Positions 17,230 through 26,116 of a stretch of DNA of 64,000 bases are shown here, one piece after another. The stretch spans positions 7,006,001 through 7,070,000 of the forward strand of contig NZ_CP160402.1 in the NCBI RefSeq assembly GCF_040730185.1, written 5' to 3'. The position numbers and the translations under genes were made by a program. The first letter of the stretch is position 1, and every line of letters starts with the position of its first letter. The stretch comes from Streptomyces sp. Je 1-332 (GTDB lineage Bacteria; Actinomycetota; Actinomycetes; Streptomycetales; Streptomycetaceae). Under the pieces are notes generated by a model, which worked only from the letters and a program-made list of their open reading frames with translations, ran no database searches and was not told the DNA's origin.

Positions 17230-18443
17230 CGCGTCGCCGCCACCCGGAAGCTGAGCCCGGCCGCCGTCAGCCGCGCCGTCAGCGCGTTGCCCATCGCCAC
17301 TGCGGTGGTCACCTGCCCGGCCACGTCCGGCAGGTCGTCGTCGACGGCCAGGCACAGCGCCGCCTCGGCCAGCATCTTCGCCGTCTCGTCGTACCCCGGA
17401 TCGCCGCCCGAGACCTCCGTGAACACCCGCTTGCCGCCGCCCTCGCCGACGAACCGCACGGAGAACCAGCTCTCCGCGCGCCGCTGCTCGCTCGGCCCCT
17501 CGCCCGGCTGCAGGCGCGACGACAACCACCGCCGTGCGGGCGGCAGTTGGGCTGCGGCCACCAGACCGCCGACGGCCGCGGCGCCGCCCAGTGCGAACGG
17601 CAGGGTCTTCACGGCCGCGTAGTGCCGGTAGCGGAAGTCGGGCCCGTAGCGTTCCAGCGCCCGCGCCGAGCGCTGCACCACCTGCGGGTCGATCGTCGGC
17701 AGCGGCAGGGCCCAGGCGCCGACCTCGCCCGCGTACCGGGGCGCGCTCGGCGGCGCGTACGCCTTGCGGTCCACCAGGCGCGGTTCGTGCCGACGCCGGT
17801 CGCGCGCGGCGGACAGCATCTGCGGTCCGCGCGCGAACTGGGCGAGCGCGGAGGCGAACGTACCCCCGGAGAACGTCGCGTTGGTGCGCACAAAGCCGTC
17901 GACGCGCAGCGGCACGCCCTCCGGGAGCTGCCGCACGGTGAAGTGCGCGCCCAGGTCGTGCGGGACCGAGTCGAAGCCGCAGGAGTGCACGAGGCGCGCG
18001 CCCGTCTCGCGTGCGCGGGCGTCGTGCCGCACGTACATGAGATCGACGAACTCCGGCTCGCCGGTGAGGTCCACGTAGTCCGTGCCCGCCTCGGCGCACG
18101 CGGCGACGAGTTCCTGCCCGTACTCGAGATAGGGCCCGACGGTCGTGGCCACCACGCGCGCGTGGCCCGCCATGTCCCGCAGGGACGCCGGATCCGCCAC
18201 GTCCGCTCGGACGAGGGGGAGTTCCGCGCACGCCGGGTGGGCGTCGGCGAGCCGCTCCCGCAGCCGCTCCAGCTTCCCGGTGTCACGCCCCGCGATCGCC
18301 CAGCGCAGCCCTTCGGGGGCATGCGCCGCGAGGTACTCGGCGGTGAGCACACCGACGAAACCCGTCGCCCCGAAGAGCACGATGTCGTACGCGCGGCCCG
18401 CCGCCCGCTCCTTGCCGTTGCCGTTGCCGTTCTGACTGGTCAT
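17226..18443 (-). CDS. Saccharopine dehydrogenase-like NAD(P)-binding reductase
   Basis: 405 aa. A Rossmann fold opens with VLFGATGFVGVLTAEYLA near residue 22, and downstream sequence (TTVGPYLEYGQELVAACAEAGTDYVDLTGE, shortened here to key words VGPY and DYVDLTGE; then CGFDSVPHDLG) matches the saccharopine dehydrogenase-like / trans-acting enoyl reductase group, not true lysine-pathway enzymes. Mycobacterial relatives act on lipid precursors such as phthiodiolone-type products. A short Gly/Asn run (NGNGNG) follows the start. The substrate is unknown. Confidence 0.82.
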   Translation of the reverse strand: MTSQNGNGNGKERAAGRAYDIVLFGATGFVGVLTAEYLAAHAPEGLRWAIAGRDTGKLERLRERLADAHPACAELPLVRADVADPASLRDMAGHARVVATTVGPYLEYGQELVAACAEAGTDYVDLTGEPEFVDLMYVRHDARARETGARLVHSCGFDSVPHDLGAHFTVRQLPEGVPLRVDGFVRTNATFSGGTFASALAQFARGPQMLSAARDRRRHEPRLVDRKAYAPPSAPRYAGEVGAWALPLPTIDPQVVQRSARALERYGPDFRYRHYAAVKTLPFALGGAAAVGGLVAAAQLPPARRWLSSRLQPGEGPSEQRRAESWFSVRFVGEGGGKRVFTEVSGGDPGYDETAKMLAEAALCLAVDDDLPDVAGQVTTAVAMGNALTARLTAAGLSFRVAATR

Positions 18444-18527
18444 GGCACCTCTCTTCCGTGCACCCCGCGCCGATGTCGGTGGCCGAGGCTAGCGTGAGGG
18501 TGTGGAGCGGTTACCAGGAGGTACCCC

Positions 18528-18914
18528 ATGGCTGTCCCGAAGAGTGCCCTGAAGAAGTGGGAGCGGGTGCGCGAGTTCGCGCTCGGTATGCCGGGCGCGA
18601 CCGAGGACTTCCCGTGGGGCGAGACCGTCGCCAAGGTCAACAAGAAGGTGTTCGTCTTCCTCGGGACGGTCGACGGCAGTTACCCCCTCGGCATCACCGT
18701 CAAGCTCACGGACGAGGCGGTGCACGCCCATGCCCTCACGGCGCCGGGCGCCGAGCCCGCCGGGTACGGCCTGGGCAAGGCGGGCTGGGTGAGCGTCCCC
18801 CTGGAGGAGAAGGGCGCACCGGGCGCCGACCTGCTCTGCGACTGGGTCGAGGAGAGCTACCGCACGATCGCCACGAAGAGGCTGATCGCGGAACTGGACG
18901 CCCGCGCCAGGTGA
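18528..18914 (+). CDS. MmcQ/YjbR-family protein
   Basis: 128 aa, the usual size. Characteristic sequence is MPGATEDFPWGE near residue 20, a strand KVFVFLG, then KAGWVSVPL and WVEESYRTIA near the C-terminus. The fold (CyaY-like) is sometimes annotated as DNA-binding, but a cellular role is not established. TACCAGGAGGTACCCC gives a strong ribosome site. It is divergent from the reductase gene, 84 bp away; TAGCGT is a candidate -10 in the gap. Confidence 0.88.
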   Translation: MAVPKSALKKWERVREFALGMPGATEDFPWGETVAKVNKKVFVFLGTVDGSYPLGITVKLTDEAVHAHALTAPGAEPAGYGLGKAGWVSVPLEEKGAPGADLLCDWVEESYRTIATKRLIAELDARAR

Positions 18915-18935
18915 CGCACACACCTCAATTTGTCT

Positions 18936-18947
18936 AAGCGCTTGCTT
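18936..18947. promoter_or_regulatory. TetR-type half-site pair upstream of the acyl-CoA operon
   Basis: AAGCGCTTGCTT contains the palindrome AAGCGCTT and the inverted pair AAGC-4-GCTT. TAGGGT, a possible -10, follows at 18950-18955. The position 90-100 bp before the first gene suggests an operator for lipid-responsive control; this is inferred. Confidence 0.4.
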
Positions 18948-19003
18948 GCTAGGGTCTTGTGCGGAGTGGAACACGTTCTTAGCATCACTGGTGTTACATC
19001 AGT

Positions 19004-19025
19004 TGTGTCATAGCTGTGCCATAGC
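19004..19025 (+). repeat. Tandem 11-bp repeat before the CaiB/AMACR gene
   Basis: TGTGTCATAGC followed directly by TGTGCCATAGC: two 11-bp units with one mismatch, ending 12 bp before the start codon. One-helical-turn spacing is typical of regulator half-sites. Confidence 0.4.
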
Positions 19026-19037
19026 GCTGGGGGCTCA

Positions 19038-20186
19038 ATGGCAGTTCCGGACAGAGGCGTTCACGGACCGCTCGCAGGGGTGCGCGTGGTCGAGCTGGCG
19101 GGCATCGGCCCCGGCCCGTTCGCCGCGATGCTCCTCGCCGACCTCGGCGCCGACGTCGTTCGCGTCGACCGGCCGGGCGGCGGCGGCCTGGCGATCAACC
19201 CCGAGTACGACGTCACCAACCGCAACAAACGCTCCGTGATCGTCGACCTCAAGGCGGCCGGCGGAGCCGACCGCGTCCTCGACCTGGCCGACCGCGCCGA
19301 CATCCTCATCGAGGGCTACCGCCCCGGCGTCGCCGAGCGCCTCGGGGTCGGTCCTGACGCCTGCCACGCCCGCAACCCGGAGCTCGTCTACGGACGGATG
19401 ACCGGCTGGGGCCAGGAGGGCCCGCTCGCCCAGCGCGCCGGGCACGACATCGCGTACATCGCGATCACCGGCACCCTCGGCATGATCGGCAACCCTGGTG
19501 AGCCGCCCACCGTCCCCGCGAACCTCGTCGGCGACTACGCGGGCGGCTCGCTCTACCTCGTCGTCGGCATCCTCGCGGCCCTGCACCACGCTCGCGCGAC
19601 CGGAGCCGGGCAGGTCGTGGACGCCGCGATCGTCGACGGCACCGCGCACCTCACGTCGATGATCCACGGCATGCTCGCGGCCGGCGGCTGGCAGGACCGG
19701 CGCGGCGCCAACCTCCTGGACGGCGGCTGCCCGTTCTACGGCAACTACGAGACCGCCGACGGGGGTTACATGGCCGTCGGCGCGCTCGAGCAGCAGTTCT
19801 ACGACGAGTTCATCGCACTGCTCGGCCTCGCGGACCAGGCGCCCGCCCGCAAGGACCTCGCACGTTGGGGCGAACTGCGCGAGGCGGTCGCCGCCCGCTT
19901 CAAGGAGCGGACACGCGAGGAGTGGACCGCCGTCTTCGAGGGCTCCGACGCCTGCGTGGCGCCCGTGCTCTCGCTGTCCGAGGCCCCCGCACACCCCCAC
20001 CTCGCCGCCCGCGGCACCTTCGTCGAGCACAGCGGCATCACGCAGCCCGCCCCCGCGCCCCGCTTCTCCACGACGCCCACGGACATCCGGACCGGCCCCG
20101 CCCAACCGGGCGCGGACACCGAGGCCGTGGCCCGCGACTGGGACGTACCGGCCCTGATCGACTCTCCGGCAAAGGAAGACGACTGA
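19038..20186 (+). CDS. CaiB/BaiF family alpha-methylacyl-CoA racemase-like protein
   Basis: 382 aa. Opens with the family III CoA-transferase signature LAGVRVVELAGIGPGPFAAM. Residues equivalent to the catalytic His/Asp pair of mycobacterial alpha-methylacyl-CoA racemase are visible as H136 (GHDIAYIA) and D166 (GDYAGG), so racemisation of 2-methyl-branched acyl-CoA is more likely than CoA transfer. In beta-oxidation this makes the S-epimer usable by acyl-CoA dehydrogenase. Its stop overlaps the next start (TGATG), so it is the first gene of an operon with the LLM oxidoreductase and acyl-CoA dehydrogenase. Confidence 0.88.
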   Translation: MAVPDRGVHGPLAGVRVVELAGIGPGPFAAMLLADLGADVVRVDRPGGGGLAINPEYDVTNRNKRSVIVDLKAAGGADRVLDLADRADILIEGYRPGVAERLGVGPDACHARNPELVYGRMTGWGQEGPLAQRAGHDIAYIAITGTLGMIGNPGEPPTVPANLVGDYAGGSLYLVVGILAALHHARATGAGQVVDAAIVDGTAHLTSMIHGMLAAGGWQDRRGANLLDGGCPFYGNYETADGGYMAVGALEQQFYDEFIALLGLADQAPARKDLARWGELREAVAARFKERTREEWTAVFEGSDACVAPVLSLSEAPAHPHLAARGTFVEHSGITQPAPAPRFSTTPTDIRTGPAQPGADTEAVARDWDVPALIDSPAKEDD

Positions 20187-21211
20187 TGCAACTCTCCGCA
20201 CCCCTCGCCTACGCGGGCGACCCGCGGCAGGCCGCCGACGATGTCGCGGCCCTGGAGTCCGCCGGTCTGGACGCCGTCTGGGTGGCGGAGGCGTACGGCT
20301 TCGACTCGCCCACCATCATGGGCTACCTCGCGGCGCGCACCGAGCGTATGAAGATCGGCGCCGCGATCCTGAACGTCTACTCGCGCACCCCCGCCCTCAT
20401 CGCCCAGACGGCGGCCGGGCTCGACGCGATCTCCGGCGGCCGGGCGATCATCGGGCTCGGCGCATCGGGCCCGCAGGTCGTCGAGGGCTGGCACGGAAAG
20501 CCGTACGACAAGCCGCTGGCCCGCACCCGCGAGGCCATCGAGCTGACCCGCCGCATCCTGCGCCGTGAGGTCATCGACCACCACGGCATCACGGACATGC
20601 CGCTGCCCGCGGAGAAGGGCGGCAAGCTGGGCAAGCCGCTCAAGATCCTCACCAAACCGGTCCGCTCCGAAGTGCCGCTGTACGTCGCCTCCCTGGGCCC
20701 CGCCAACGTCCGGATGACCGCGGAGATCGCCGACGGCTGGCTGCCCACCCTCTTCATTCCGGAAAAGGCCCACCAGGTGTGGGGCGCTCCGCTCGCCGAG
20801 GGCAAGGAGAAGCGCGATCCGGCGCTCGGACCGTTGCAGACGGTCGCGGGCGGACTGCTCGCCATCGGTGACGACGCGGCCGCCGTACGGGATCTGGCCC
20901 GACCCCAGATCGCCCTCTACGTAGGCGGCATGGGCGCCCCGGGGAAGAACTTCTACAACGACCTCGCGGTCGCGTACGGCTACGAGAAGGAAGCGAAGCT
21001 CATCCAGGAGCTGTACCTCTCCGGCAAGAAGAAGGAAGCCGAGGCCGCCGTCCCGGACGAGTTCTGCGAGCTCATGTCGCTGTGCGGGCCCGAGAGCTAC
21101 GTCCGCGAGCGTGTCGAGGCCTTCCGCGAGGCGGGCGTCACCATGCTCAACGTCATTCCCGTCGGCCCCGAGCCGGCCAAGTCGATCGAAACCGTCAAGG
21201 GCTGGCTCTAG
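20186..21211 (+). CDS. LLM-class F420-dependent oxidoreductase
   Basis: 341 aa of the luciferase-like monooxygenase family. The ATG at 20186 overlaps the previous stop by one base and is preceded by AAAGGAAG. Motifs include WVAEAYGFDSPTIMGYLAA near residue 35, IGLGASGPQVVEGWHG near 88, and LYVASLGPANVRMTAEIADGW, here noted as VASLGP and EIADGW. Actinobacterial members of this subgroup use coenzyme F420; the substrate is unknown. Position inside an acyl-CoA catabolic operon suggests a redox step on a fatty or isoprenoid substrate. Confidence 0.87.
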   Translation: MQLSAPLAYAGDPRQAADDVAALESAGLDAVWVAEAYGFDSPTIMGYLAARTERMKIGAAILNVYSRTPALIAQTAAGLDAISGGRAIIGLGASGPQVVEGWHGKPYDKPLARTREAIELTRRILRREVIDHHGITDMPLPAEKGGKLGKPLKILTKPVRSEVPLYVASLGPANVRMTAEIADGWLPTLFIPEKAHQVWGAPLAEGKEKRDPALGPLQTVAGGLLAIGDDAAAVRDLARPQIALYVGGMGAPGKNFYNDLAVAYGYEKEAKLIQELYLSGKKKEAEAAVPDEFCELMSLCGPESYVRERVEAFREAGVTMLNVIPVGPEPAKSIETVKGWL

Positions 21212-21229
21212 GGCTGTAGGAGGCCGAAC

Positions 21230-22372
21230 GTGAAGCGACAGATCTTTACCGCCGAACACGAGGCGTTCCGCGAGACCGTCCGCACCTTCCTGGCCAAGGA
21301 GGTGCTGCCCCACTACGAGGAGTGGGAGAAGGACGGCATCGTCAGCCGTGACGCCTGGCGAGCGGCGGGCAAGCAGGGGCTGCTCGGGCTCGCCGTGCCC
21401 GAGGAGTACGGGGGCGGCGGCAACACCGACTTCCGCTACAGCGCCGTCCTCGCCGAGGAGTTCACCCGCGCAGGCGCGTCCGGGCTCGCGCTCGGCCTGC
21501 ACAACGACATCATCGGCCCCTACCTGACCTCGCTGGCCACCGAGGACCAGAAGCGGCGCTGGCTGCCCGGCTTCTGCTCCGGCGAGATCATCACGGCCAT
21601 CGCGATGACCGAACCGGGGGCCGGCTCCGACCTCCAGGGCATTCGCACCACTGCCACCGACCAGGGCGACCACTGGCTGCTCAACGGCTCCAAGACGTTC
21701 ATCTCGAACGGCATCCTCGCCGACCTCGTCATCGTCGTCGCCAAGACGTCGGCGGAGGGCGGCGCGAAGGGCCTGTCCCTCCTGGTCGTCGAACGCGGCA
21801 CGGACGGCTTCGAGCGGGGCCGCAACCTCGACAAGATCGGCCAGAAGTCCCAGGACACCGCCGAGCTGTTCTTCAACGACGTACGCGTTCCGAAGGAGAA
21901 CCTCCTCGGCGAGCTCGACGGCGCCTTCATCCACCTGATGACGAACCTCGCGCAGGAGCGCATGGGCATCGCCGTCGCGGGGATCGCCGCCGCCGAGCAC
22001 CTCCTGGACATCACCACGACGTACGTCAAGGAGCGCGAGGCCTTCGGACGCCCGCTCTCCAAGCTCCAGCACATCCGCTTCGAGATCGCCGAGATGGCCA
22101 CCGAGTGCGCGGTCACCCGCACCTTCCTCGACCGCTGCATCGTCGATCACTCGAACGGCGAACTCGACGCCGTGCACGCCTCCATGGCCAAGTGGTGGGC
22201 CACCGAGCTCCAGAAGCGCGTCGCCGACCGCTGCCTGCAACTGCACGGCGGATACGGCTACATGACCGAGTACCGCGTCGCCAAGGCCTTCACCGACGGC
22301 CGCATCCAGACGATCTACGGAGGCACGACCGAGATCATGAAGGAGATCATCGGCCGCTCCCTGCTCGCCTGA
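21230..22372 (+). CDS. Acyl-CoA dehydrogenase
   Basis: 380 aa FAD enzyme that oxidises acyl-CoA to trans-2-enoyl-CoA. Signatures: AMTEPGAGSDLQGIRT near residue 125, the C-terminal LQLHGGYGYMTEY, and the catalytic Glu in YGGTTEIMKEI (E368). The GTG start has GTAGGAGG before it. Nineteen bases separate it from the LLM gene. The order here (racemase, LLM, dehydrogenase, thiolase, FadB) supplies nearly a complete beta-oxidation cycle. Confidence 0.93.
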   Translation: MKRQIFTAEHEAFRETVRTFLAKEVLPHYEEWEKDGIVSRDAWRAAGKQGLLGLAVPEEYGGGGNTDFRYSAVLAEEFTRAGASGLALGLHNDIIGPYLTSLATEDQKRRWLPGFCSGEIITAIAMTEPGAGSDLQGIRTTATDQGDHWLLNGSKTFISNGILADLVIVVAKTSAEGGAKGLSLLVVERGTDGFERGRNLDKIGQKSQDTAELFFNDVRVPKENLLGELDGAFIHLMTNLAQERMGIAVAGIAAAEHLLDITTTYVKEREAFGRPLSKLQHIRFEIAEMATECAVTRTFLDRCIVDHSNGELDAVHASMAKWWATELQKRVADRCLQLHGGYGYMTEYRVAKAFTDGRIQTIYGGTTEIMKEIIGRSLLA

Positions 22373-22429
22373 GTCCGACCGACCCTCATCGTCGAAATCT
22401 TCAAAGTTCTTATGCGAAAGGCTGCTGTC

Positions 22430-23650
22430 TTGACCACCGAAGCGTACGTATACGACGCGATCCGCACCCCGCGCGGACGCGGCAAGGCCAATGGCGCCCT
22501 GCACGGCACCAAGCCGATCGACCTCGTCGTCGGCCTGATCCACGAGATCCGTGCCCGGTTCCCCGACCTGGACCCGGCCGCCGTCGACGACATCGTCCTC
22601 GGCGTCGTGGGCCCCGTCGGCGACCAGGGATCCGACATCGCGCGCATCGCGGCCATCGCCGCCGGTCTCCCCGACACGGTCGCGGGCGTGCAGGAGAACC
22701 GCTTCTGCGCCTCGGGCCTGGAGGCGGTCAACATGGCCGCGATGAAGGTGCGTTCGGGCTGGGAGGACCTCGTCCTCGCGGGCGGCGTCGAGTCGATGTC
22801 GCGCGTCCCGATGGCCTCGGACGGCGGCGCATGGTTCGCCGACCCGATGACCAACTACGAGACGGGTTTCGTGCCGCAGGGCATCGGCGCCGACCTGATC
22901 GCCACGGTGGAGGGCTACTCGCGGCGTGACGTCGACGAGTACGCCGCCCTGTCCCAGGAGCGCGCCGCGGCCGCCTGGAAGGACAACCGCTTCGAGAAGT
23001 CCGTCGTGCCGGTGAAGGACCGCAGCGGCCTGACCGTACTGGACCACGACGAGTACATGCGCCCCGGCACCACCGCCGACTCGCTCGCCAAGCTGAAGCC
23101 GTCCTTCAAGGACATCGGCGACCTCGGCGGCTTCGACGCCGTGGCGCTGCAGAAGTACCACTGGATCGAGAAGATCGACCACGTCCACCACGCGGGCAAC
23201 TCCTCCGGCATCGTGGACGGCGCGGCGCTGGTGGCCATCGGCACGAAGGAGGTCGGCGAGCGGTACGGTCTCGCGCCGCGTGCCCGGATCGTCTCCGCGG
23301 CCGTCTCCGGCTCCGAGCCGACCATCATGCTCACCGGTCCCGCGCCCGCCGCGCGCAAGGCGCTCGCCAAGGCCGGTCTGACCATCGACGACATCGACCT
23401 CGTCGAGATCAACGAGGCCTTCGCGGCGGTCGTGCTTCGCTTCGTCAAGGACATGGGCCTGTCCCTGGACAAGGTCAACGTCAACGGCGGCGCGATTGCG
23501 TTGGGGCATCCCTTGGGCGCGACCGGGGCGATGATCCTGGGCACGCTGGTGGACGAGCTGGAGCGGCGTGACCTGCGGTACGGCTTGGCCACGCTGTGCG
23601 TGGGCGGTGGCATGGGGATCGCCACGATCGTGGAGCGGATCTCCGGCTAA
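22430..23650 (+). CDS. Acetyl-CoA acyltransferase (thiolase, FadA-type)
   Basis: 406 aa from a TTG at 22430, chosen because GAAAGG is eight bases upstream and [16 protein letters not shown] matches the thiolase N-terminus; an ATG 18 bp earlier is possible. Catalytic residues are C93 (RFCASGLEA), H360 ([10 protein letters not shown]) and C390 (TLCVGGGMG). It cleaves 3-ketoacyl-CoA in the last step of beta-oxidation. The FadB-like gene follows after 250 bp holding a nested inverted repeat, so the two subunits are encoded together but may be expressed at different levels. Confidence 0.93.
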   Translation: MTTEAYVYDAIRTPRGRGKANGALHGTKPIDLVVGLIHEIRARFPDLDPAAVDDIVLGVVGPVGDQGSDIARIAAIAAGLPDTVAGVQENRFCASGLEAVNMAAMKVRSGWEDLVLAGGVESMSRVPMASDGGAWFADPMTNYETGFVPQGIGADLIATVEGYSRRDVDEYAALSQERAAAAWKDNRFEKSVVPVKDRSGLTVLDHDEYMRPGTTADSLAKLKPSFKDIGDLGGFDAVALQKYHWIEKIDHVHHAGNSSGIVDGAALVAIGTKEVGERYGLAPRARIVSAAVSGSEPTIMLTGPAPAARKALAKAGLTIDDIDLVEINEAFAAVVLRFVKDMGLSLDKVNVNGGAIALGHPLGATGAMILGTLVDELERRDLRYGLATLCVGGGMGIATIVERISG

Positions 23651-23699
23651 GCGCCGCGGGGCTGCCCCTCCTCGCCGACTGACCGCCGGTGGGGGCTGG

Positions 23700-23801
23700 T
23701 CGCGCAGTTCCCCGCGCCCCTGAGATGCCCACTTCGTGCGGCATCTCATCGGGGAAGGCTGCGCGCAGCGCACGCCTTCAGGGGCGCGGGGAACTGCGCG
23801 A
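23700..23801. repeat. Nested inverted repeat between fadA- and fadB-like genes
   Basis: A perfect 24-bp inverted repeat (outer arms 23700-23723 and 23778-23801; left arm begins TCGCGCAGTTCCCC) encloses a second 9-bp one (TGAGATGCC 23721-23729, GGCATCTCA 23740-23748). It can form a large stem in RNA or a cruciform in DNA. The core with GCAGTTCCCCGCGCCCC is a familiar intergenic repeat in Streptomyces genomes. It could act as a terminator/attenuator or mRNA stabiliser between thiolase and FadB. Confidence 0.8.
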
Positions 23802-23900
23802 GCAACCCACCAGGACCCGCAGTCGGCGTCGAGGAGCAGCCATCCTCCCCAGACCCCGCCCCCGCCAAGGGCCCGCATCAGACTTCACGGAGAAAAGACC

Positions 23901-26072
23901 ATGACCGAAAGCACCACCATCCGCTGGGACATGGACGCCACCGGCATCCTCACCCTCGTGCTCGACGACCCCAACCAGTCCGCGAACACCATGAACCAGG
24001 GGTTCAAGGACTCCATCGCGGCCATCGCCGAACGCGCGGAGGCCGAGAAGGACTCCATCCGCGGCATCATCTACACCTCCGCCAAGAAGACCTTCTTCGC
24101 GGGCGGTGACCTCAAGGACATGATGCAGGCGGGCCCCGAGAACGCGCAGGACGCGTTCGAGGCGGGCGTCGCCATCAAGAGCTCCCTGCGCCGCATCGAG
24201 ACCCTGGGCAAGCCGGTCGTCGCCGCGATCAACGGCGCTGCCCTCGGCGGCGGTTACGAGATCGCCCTGGCCAGCCACCACCGCGTCGCGCTGGACGCGC
24301 CCGGCTCCAAGATCGGCCTGCCCGAGGTCACCCTCGGCCTGCTCCCGGCGGGCGGCGGCGTGACCCGTACCGTGCGCCTGATGGGCATCGCGGACGCGCT
24401 GCTCAAGGTGCTGCTCCAGGGCACCCAGTACAACCCGAAGCGCGCCCTGGAGAACGGCCTCGTCCACGAAGTGGCCGCCACCCGCGAGGAGATGATCGAG
24501 AAGGCCCGCGCCTTCATCGACGCCAACCCCGAGTCGGCGCAGCCCTGGGACAAGCCGGGCTACCGCATCCCCGGCGGCACCCCGGCCAACCCGAAGTTCG
24601 CGGCGAACCTGCCCGCCTTCCCGGCCAACCTCAAGAAGCAGATCAACGGCGCCCCCTACCCGGCCCCGCGCAACATCCTCGCCGCGGCCGTCGAGGGCTC
24701 GCAGGTCGACTTCGAGACCGCGCTGACCATCGAGGCCCGGTACTTCACCGAGCTGGTCACGGGCCAGACCGCCAAGAACATGATCCAGGCGTTCTTCTTC
24801 GACCTCCAGGCCGTCAACTCCGGCGCCAACCGCCCCAAGGGCATCGAGCCGCGCCAGGTCCGCAAGGCCGCCGTGCTCGGCGCCGGGATGATGGGCGCGG
24901 GCATCGCCTACTCGTGCGCCCGCGCGGGCATCGAGGTCGTCCTCAAGGACGTCTCCGCCGAGGCCGCCGCCAAGGGCAAGGCCTACTCCGAGAAGCTGTG
25001 CGCCAAGGCGGTTCAGCGCGGGCGTACGACCCAGGAGAAGGCCGACGCACTGCTCGCCCGCATCACGCCGACCGCCGACCCGCAGGACCTCGCGGGCTGC
25101 GACGCCGTGATCGAGGCGGTCTTCGAGGACACCTCGCTCAAGCACAAGGTGTTCCAGGAGATCCAGGAGATCATCGAGCCGGACGCGCTGCTGTGCTCCA
25201 ACACCTCGACGCTGCCGATCACCCAGCTCGCCGAGGGCGTCACGCGGCCCGTCGACTTCATCGGCCTGCACTTCTTCTCGCCCGTCGACAAGATGCCGCT
25301 CGTCGAGATCATCAAGGGCGAGCGGACCGGGGACGAGGCGCTCGCGCGCGCCTTCGACCTCGTACGCCAGATCAGCAAGACGCCGATCGTCGTCAACGAC
25401 TCGCGTGGTTTCTTCACCTCGCGCGTCATCGGGCACTTCATCAACGAAGGCGTCGCGATGGTCGGCGAGGGCATCGAGCCCGCGTCGATCGAGCAGGCGG
25501 CGGCCCAGGCCGGTTACCCGGCGAAGGTCCTGTCCCTGATGGACGAGCTGACCCTCACCCTGCCCCGCAAGATCCGTAACGAGACCAAGCGCGCCGTCGA
25601 GGAGGCGGGCGGCACCTGGGCCGGGCACCCGTCGGACTCCGTCATCGACCGCATGGTCGACGAGTTCGAGCGTCCCGGCAGGAGCGGGGGAGCGGGCTTC
25701 TACGACTACGTGGACGGCAAGCGCGCCGGGCTCTGGCCGGGCCTGCGCGAGCACTTCACCAAGCCGGGCACGGAGATCCCGTTCCAGGACATGCAGGAGC
25801 GGATGCTCTTCTCCGAGTCGCTCGACACCGTGCGCCTGGTGGAGGAGGGCGTCCTGACGTCCGTCGCGGACGCCAACATCGGCTCCATCTTCGGCATCGG
25901 CTTCCCCGGCTGGACGGGCGGTGTGCTCCAGTACATCAACGGCTACGAGGGCGGCCTACCCGGATTCGTGGCACGCGCGCGTGAGTTGGCCGACCGCTAC
26001 GGGGAGCGGTTCACGCCACCCGCGCTGCTCGTCGAGAAGGCGGACAAGGGCGAGAAGTTCAGCGACGCCTGA
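23901..26072 (+). CDS. FadB-type enoyl-CoA hydratase / 3-hydroxyacyl-CoA dehydrogenase fusion
   Basis: 723 aa bifunctional beta-oxidation protein. The N-terminal crotonase part has the oxyanion-hole region AKKTFFAGGDLKDM near residue 57 and GAALGGGYEIALA near 113. The C-terminal part has an NAD-binding motif VLGAGMMGAGIAYSCARAG near residue 325 and the dehydrogenase His region GLHFFSPVDKM near 455, then RGFFTSRVI. The ATG at 23901 starts the recognisable sequence; the open frame upstream is only the repeat region. It would form a complex with the FadA-type thiolase just upstream. Confidence 0.94.
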   Translation: MTESTTIRWDMDATGILTLVLDDPNQSANTMNQGFKDSIAAIAERAEAEKDSIRGIIYTSAKKTFFAGGDLKDMMQAGPENAQDAFEAGVAIKSSLRRIETLGKPVVAAINGAALGGGYEIALASHHRVALDAPGSKIGLPEVTLGLLPAGGGVTRTVRLMGIADALLKVLLQGTQYNPKRALENGLVHEVAATREEMIEKARAFIDANPESAQPWDKPGYRIPGGTPANPKFAANLPAFPANLKKQINGAPYPAPRNILAAAVEGSQVDFETALTIEARYFTELVTGQTAKNMIQAFFFDLQAVNSGANRPKGIEPRQVRKAAVLGAGMMGAGIAYSCARAGIEVVLKDVSAEAAAKGKAYSEKLCAKAVQRGRTTQEKADALLARITPTADPQDLAGCDAVIEAVFEDTSLKHKVFQEIQEIIEPDALLCSNTSTLPITQLAEGVTRPVDFIGLHFFSPVDKMPLVEIIKGERTGDEALARAFDLVRQISKTPIVVNDSRGFFTSRVIGHFINEGVAMVGEGIEPASIEQAAAQAGYPAKVLSLMDELTLTLPRKIRNETKRAVEEAGGTWAGHPSDSVIDRMVDEFERPGRSGGAGFYDYVDGKRAGLWPGLREHFTKPGTEIPFQDMQERMLFSESLDTVRLVEEGVLTSVADANIGSIFGIGFPGWTGGVLQYINGYEGGLPGFVARARELADRYGERFTPPALLVEKADKGEKFSDA

Positions 26073-26084
26073 CAGCAGGAGGGT

Positions 26085-26116
26085 GGGAGTGGCTCAGCCT
26101 TCGTCGAGCCACTCCC
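26085..26116. terminator. Terminator of the fadB-like gene overlapping the 3' end of the merR gene
   Basis: GGGAGTGGCTC-10 nt-GAGCCACTCCC, a perfect 11-bp stem starting 12 bp after the fadB-like stop. Its right half encodes the last residues of the convergent MerR protein. Confidence 0.65.

Noticed and set aside
17226..18443. Lysine-pathway saccharopine dehydrogenase
   Set aside because: The sequence fits the trans-acting enoyl reductase-like subgroup and there are no lysine genes nearby.
23700..23801. Insertion sequence or miniature transposon
   Set aside because: No transposase and no flanking target duplication visible; the inverted repeat is too short and symmetric, so I report it as an intergenic repeat.
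19799..23878. A 1359-codon minus-strand open frame opposite the acyl-CoA genes
   Set aside because: It is the antisense shadow of four clear enzymes, made possible by GC-rich codons that rarely give stops. It has no recognisable motif.
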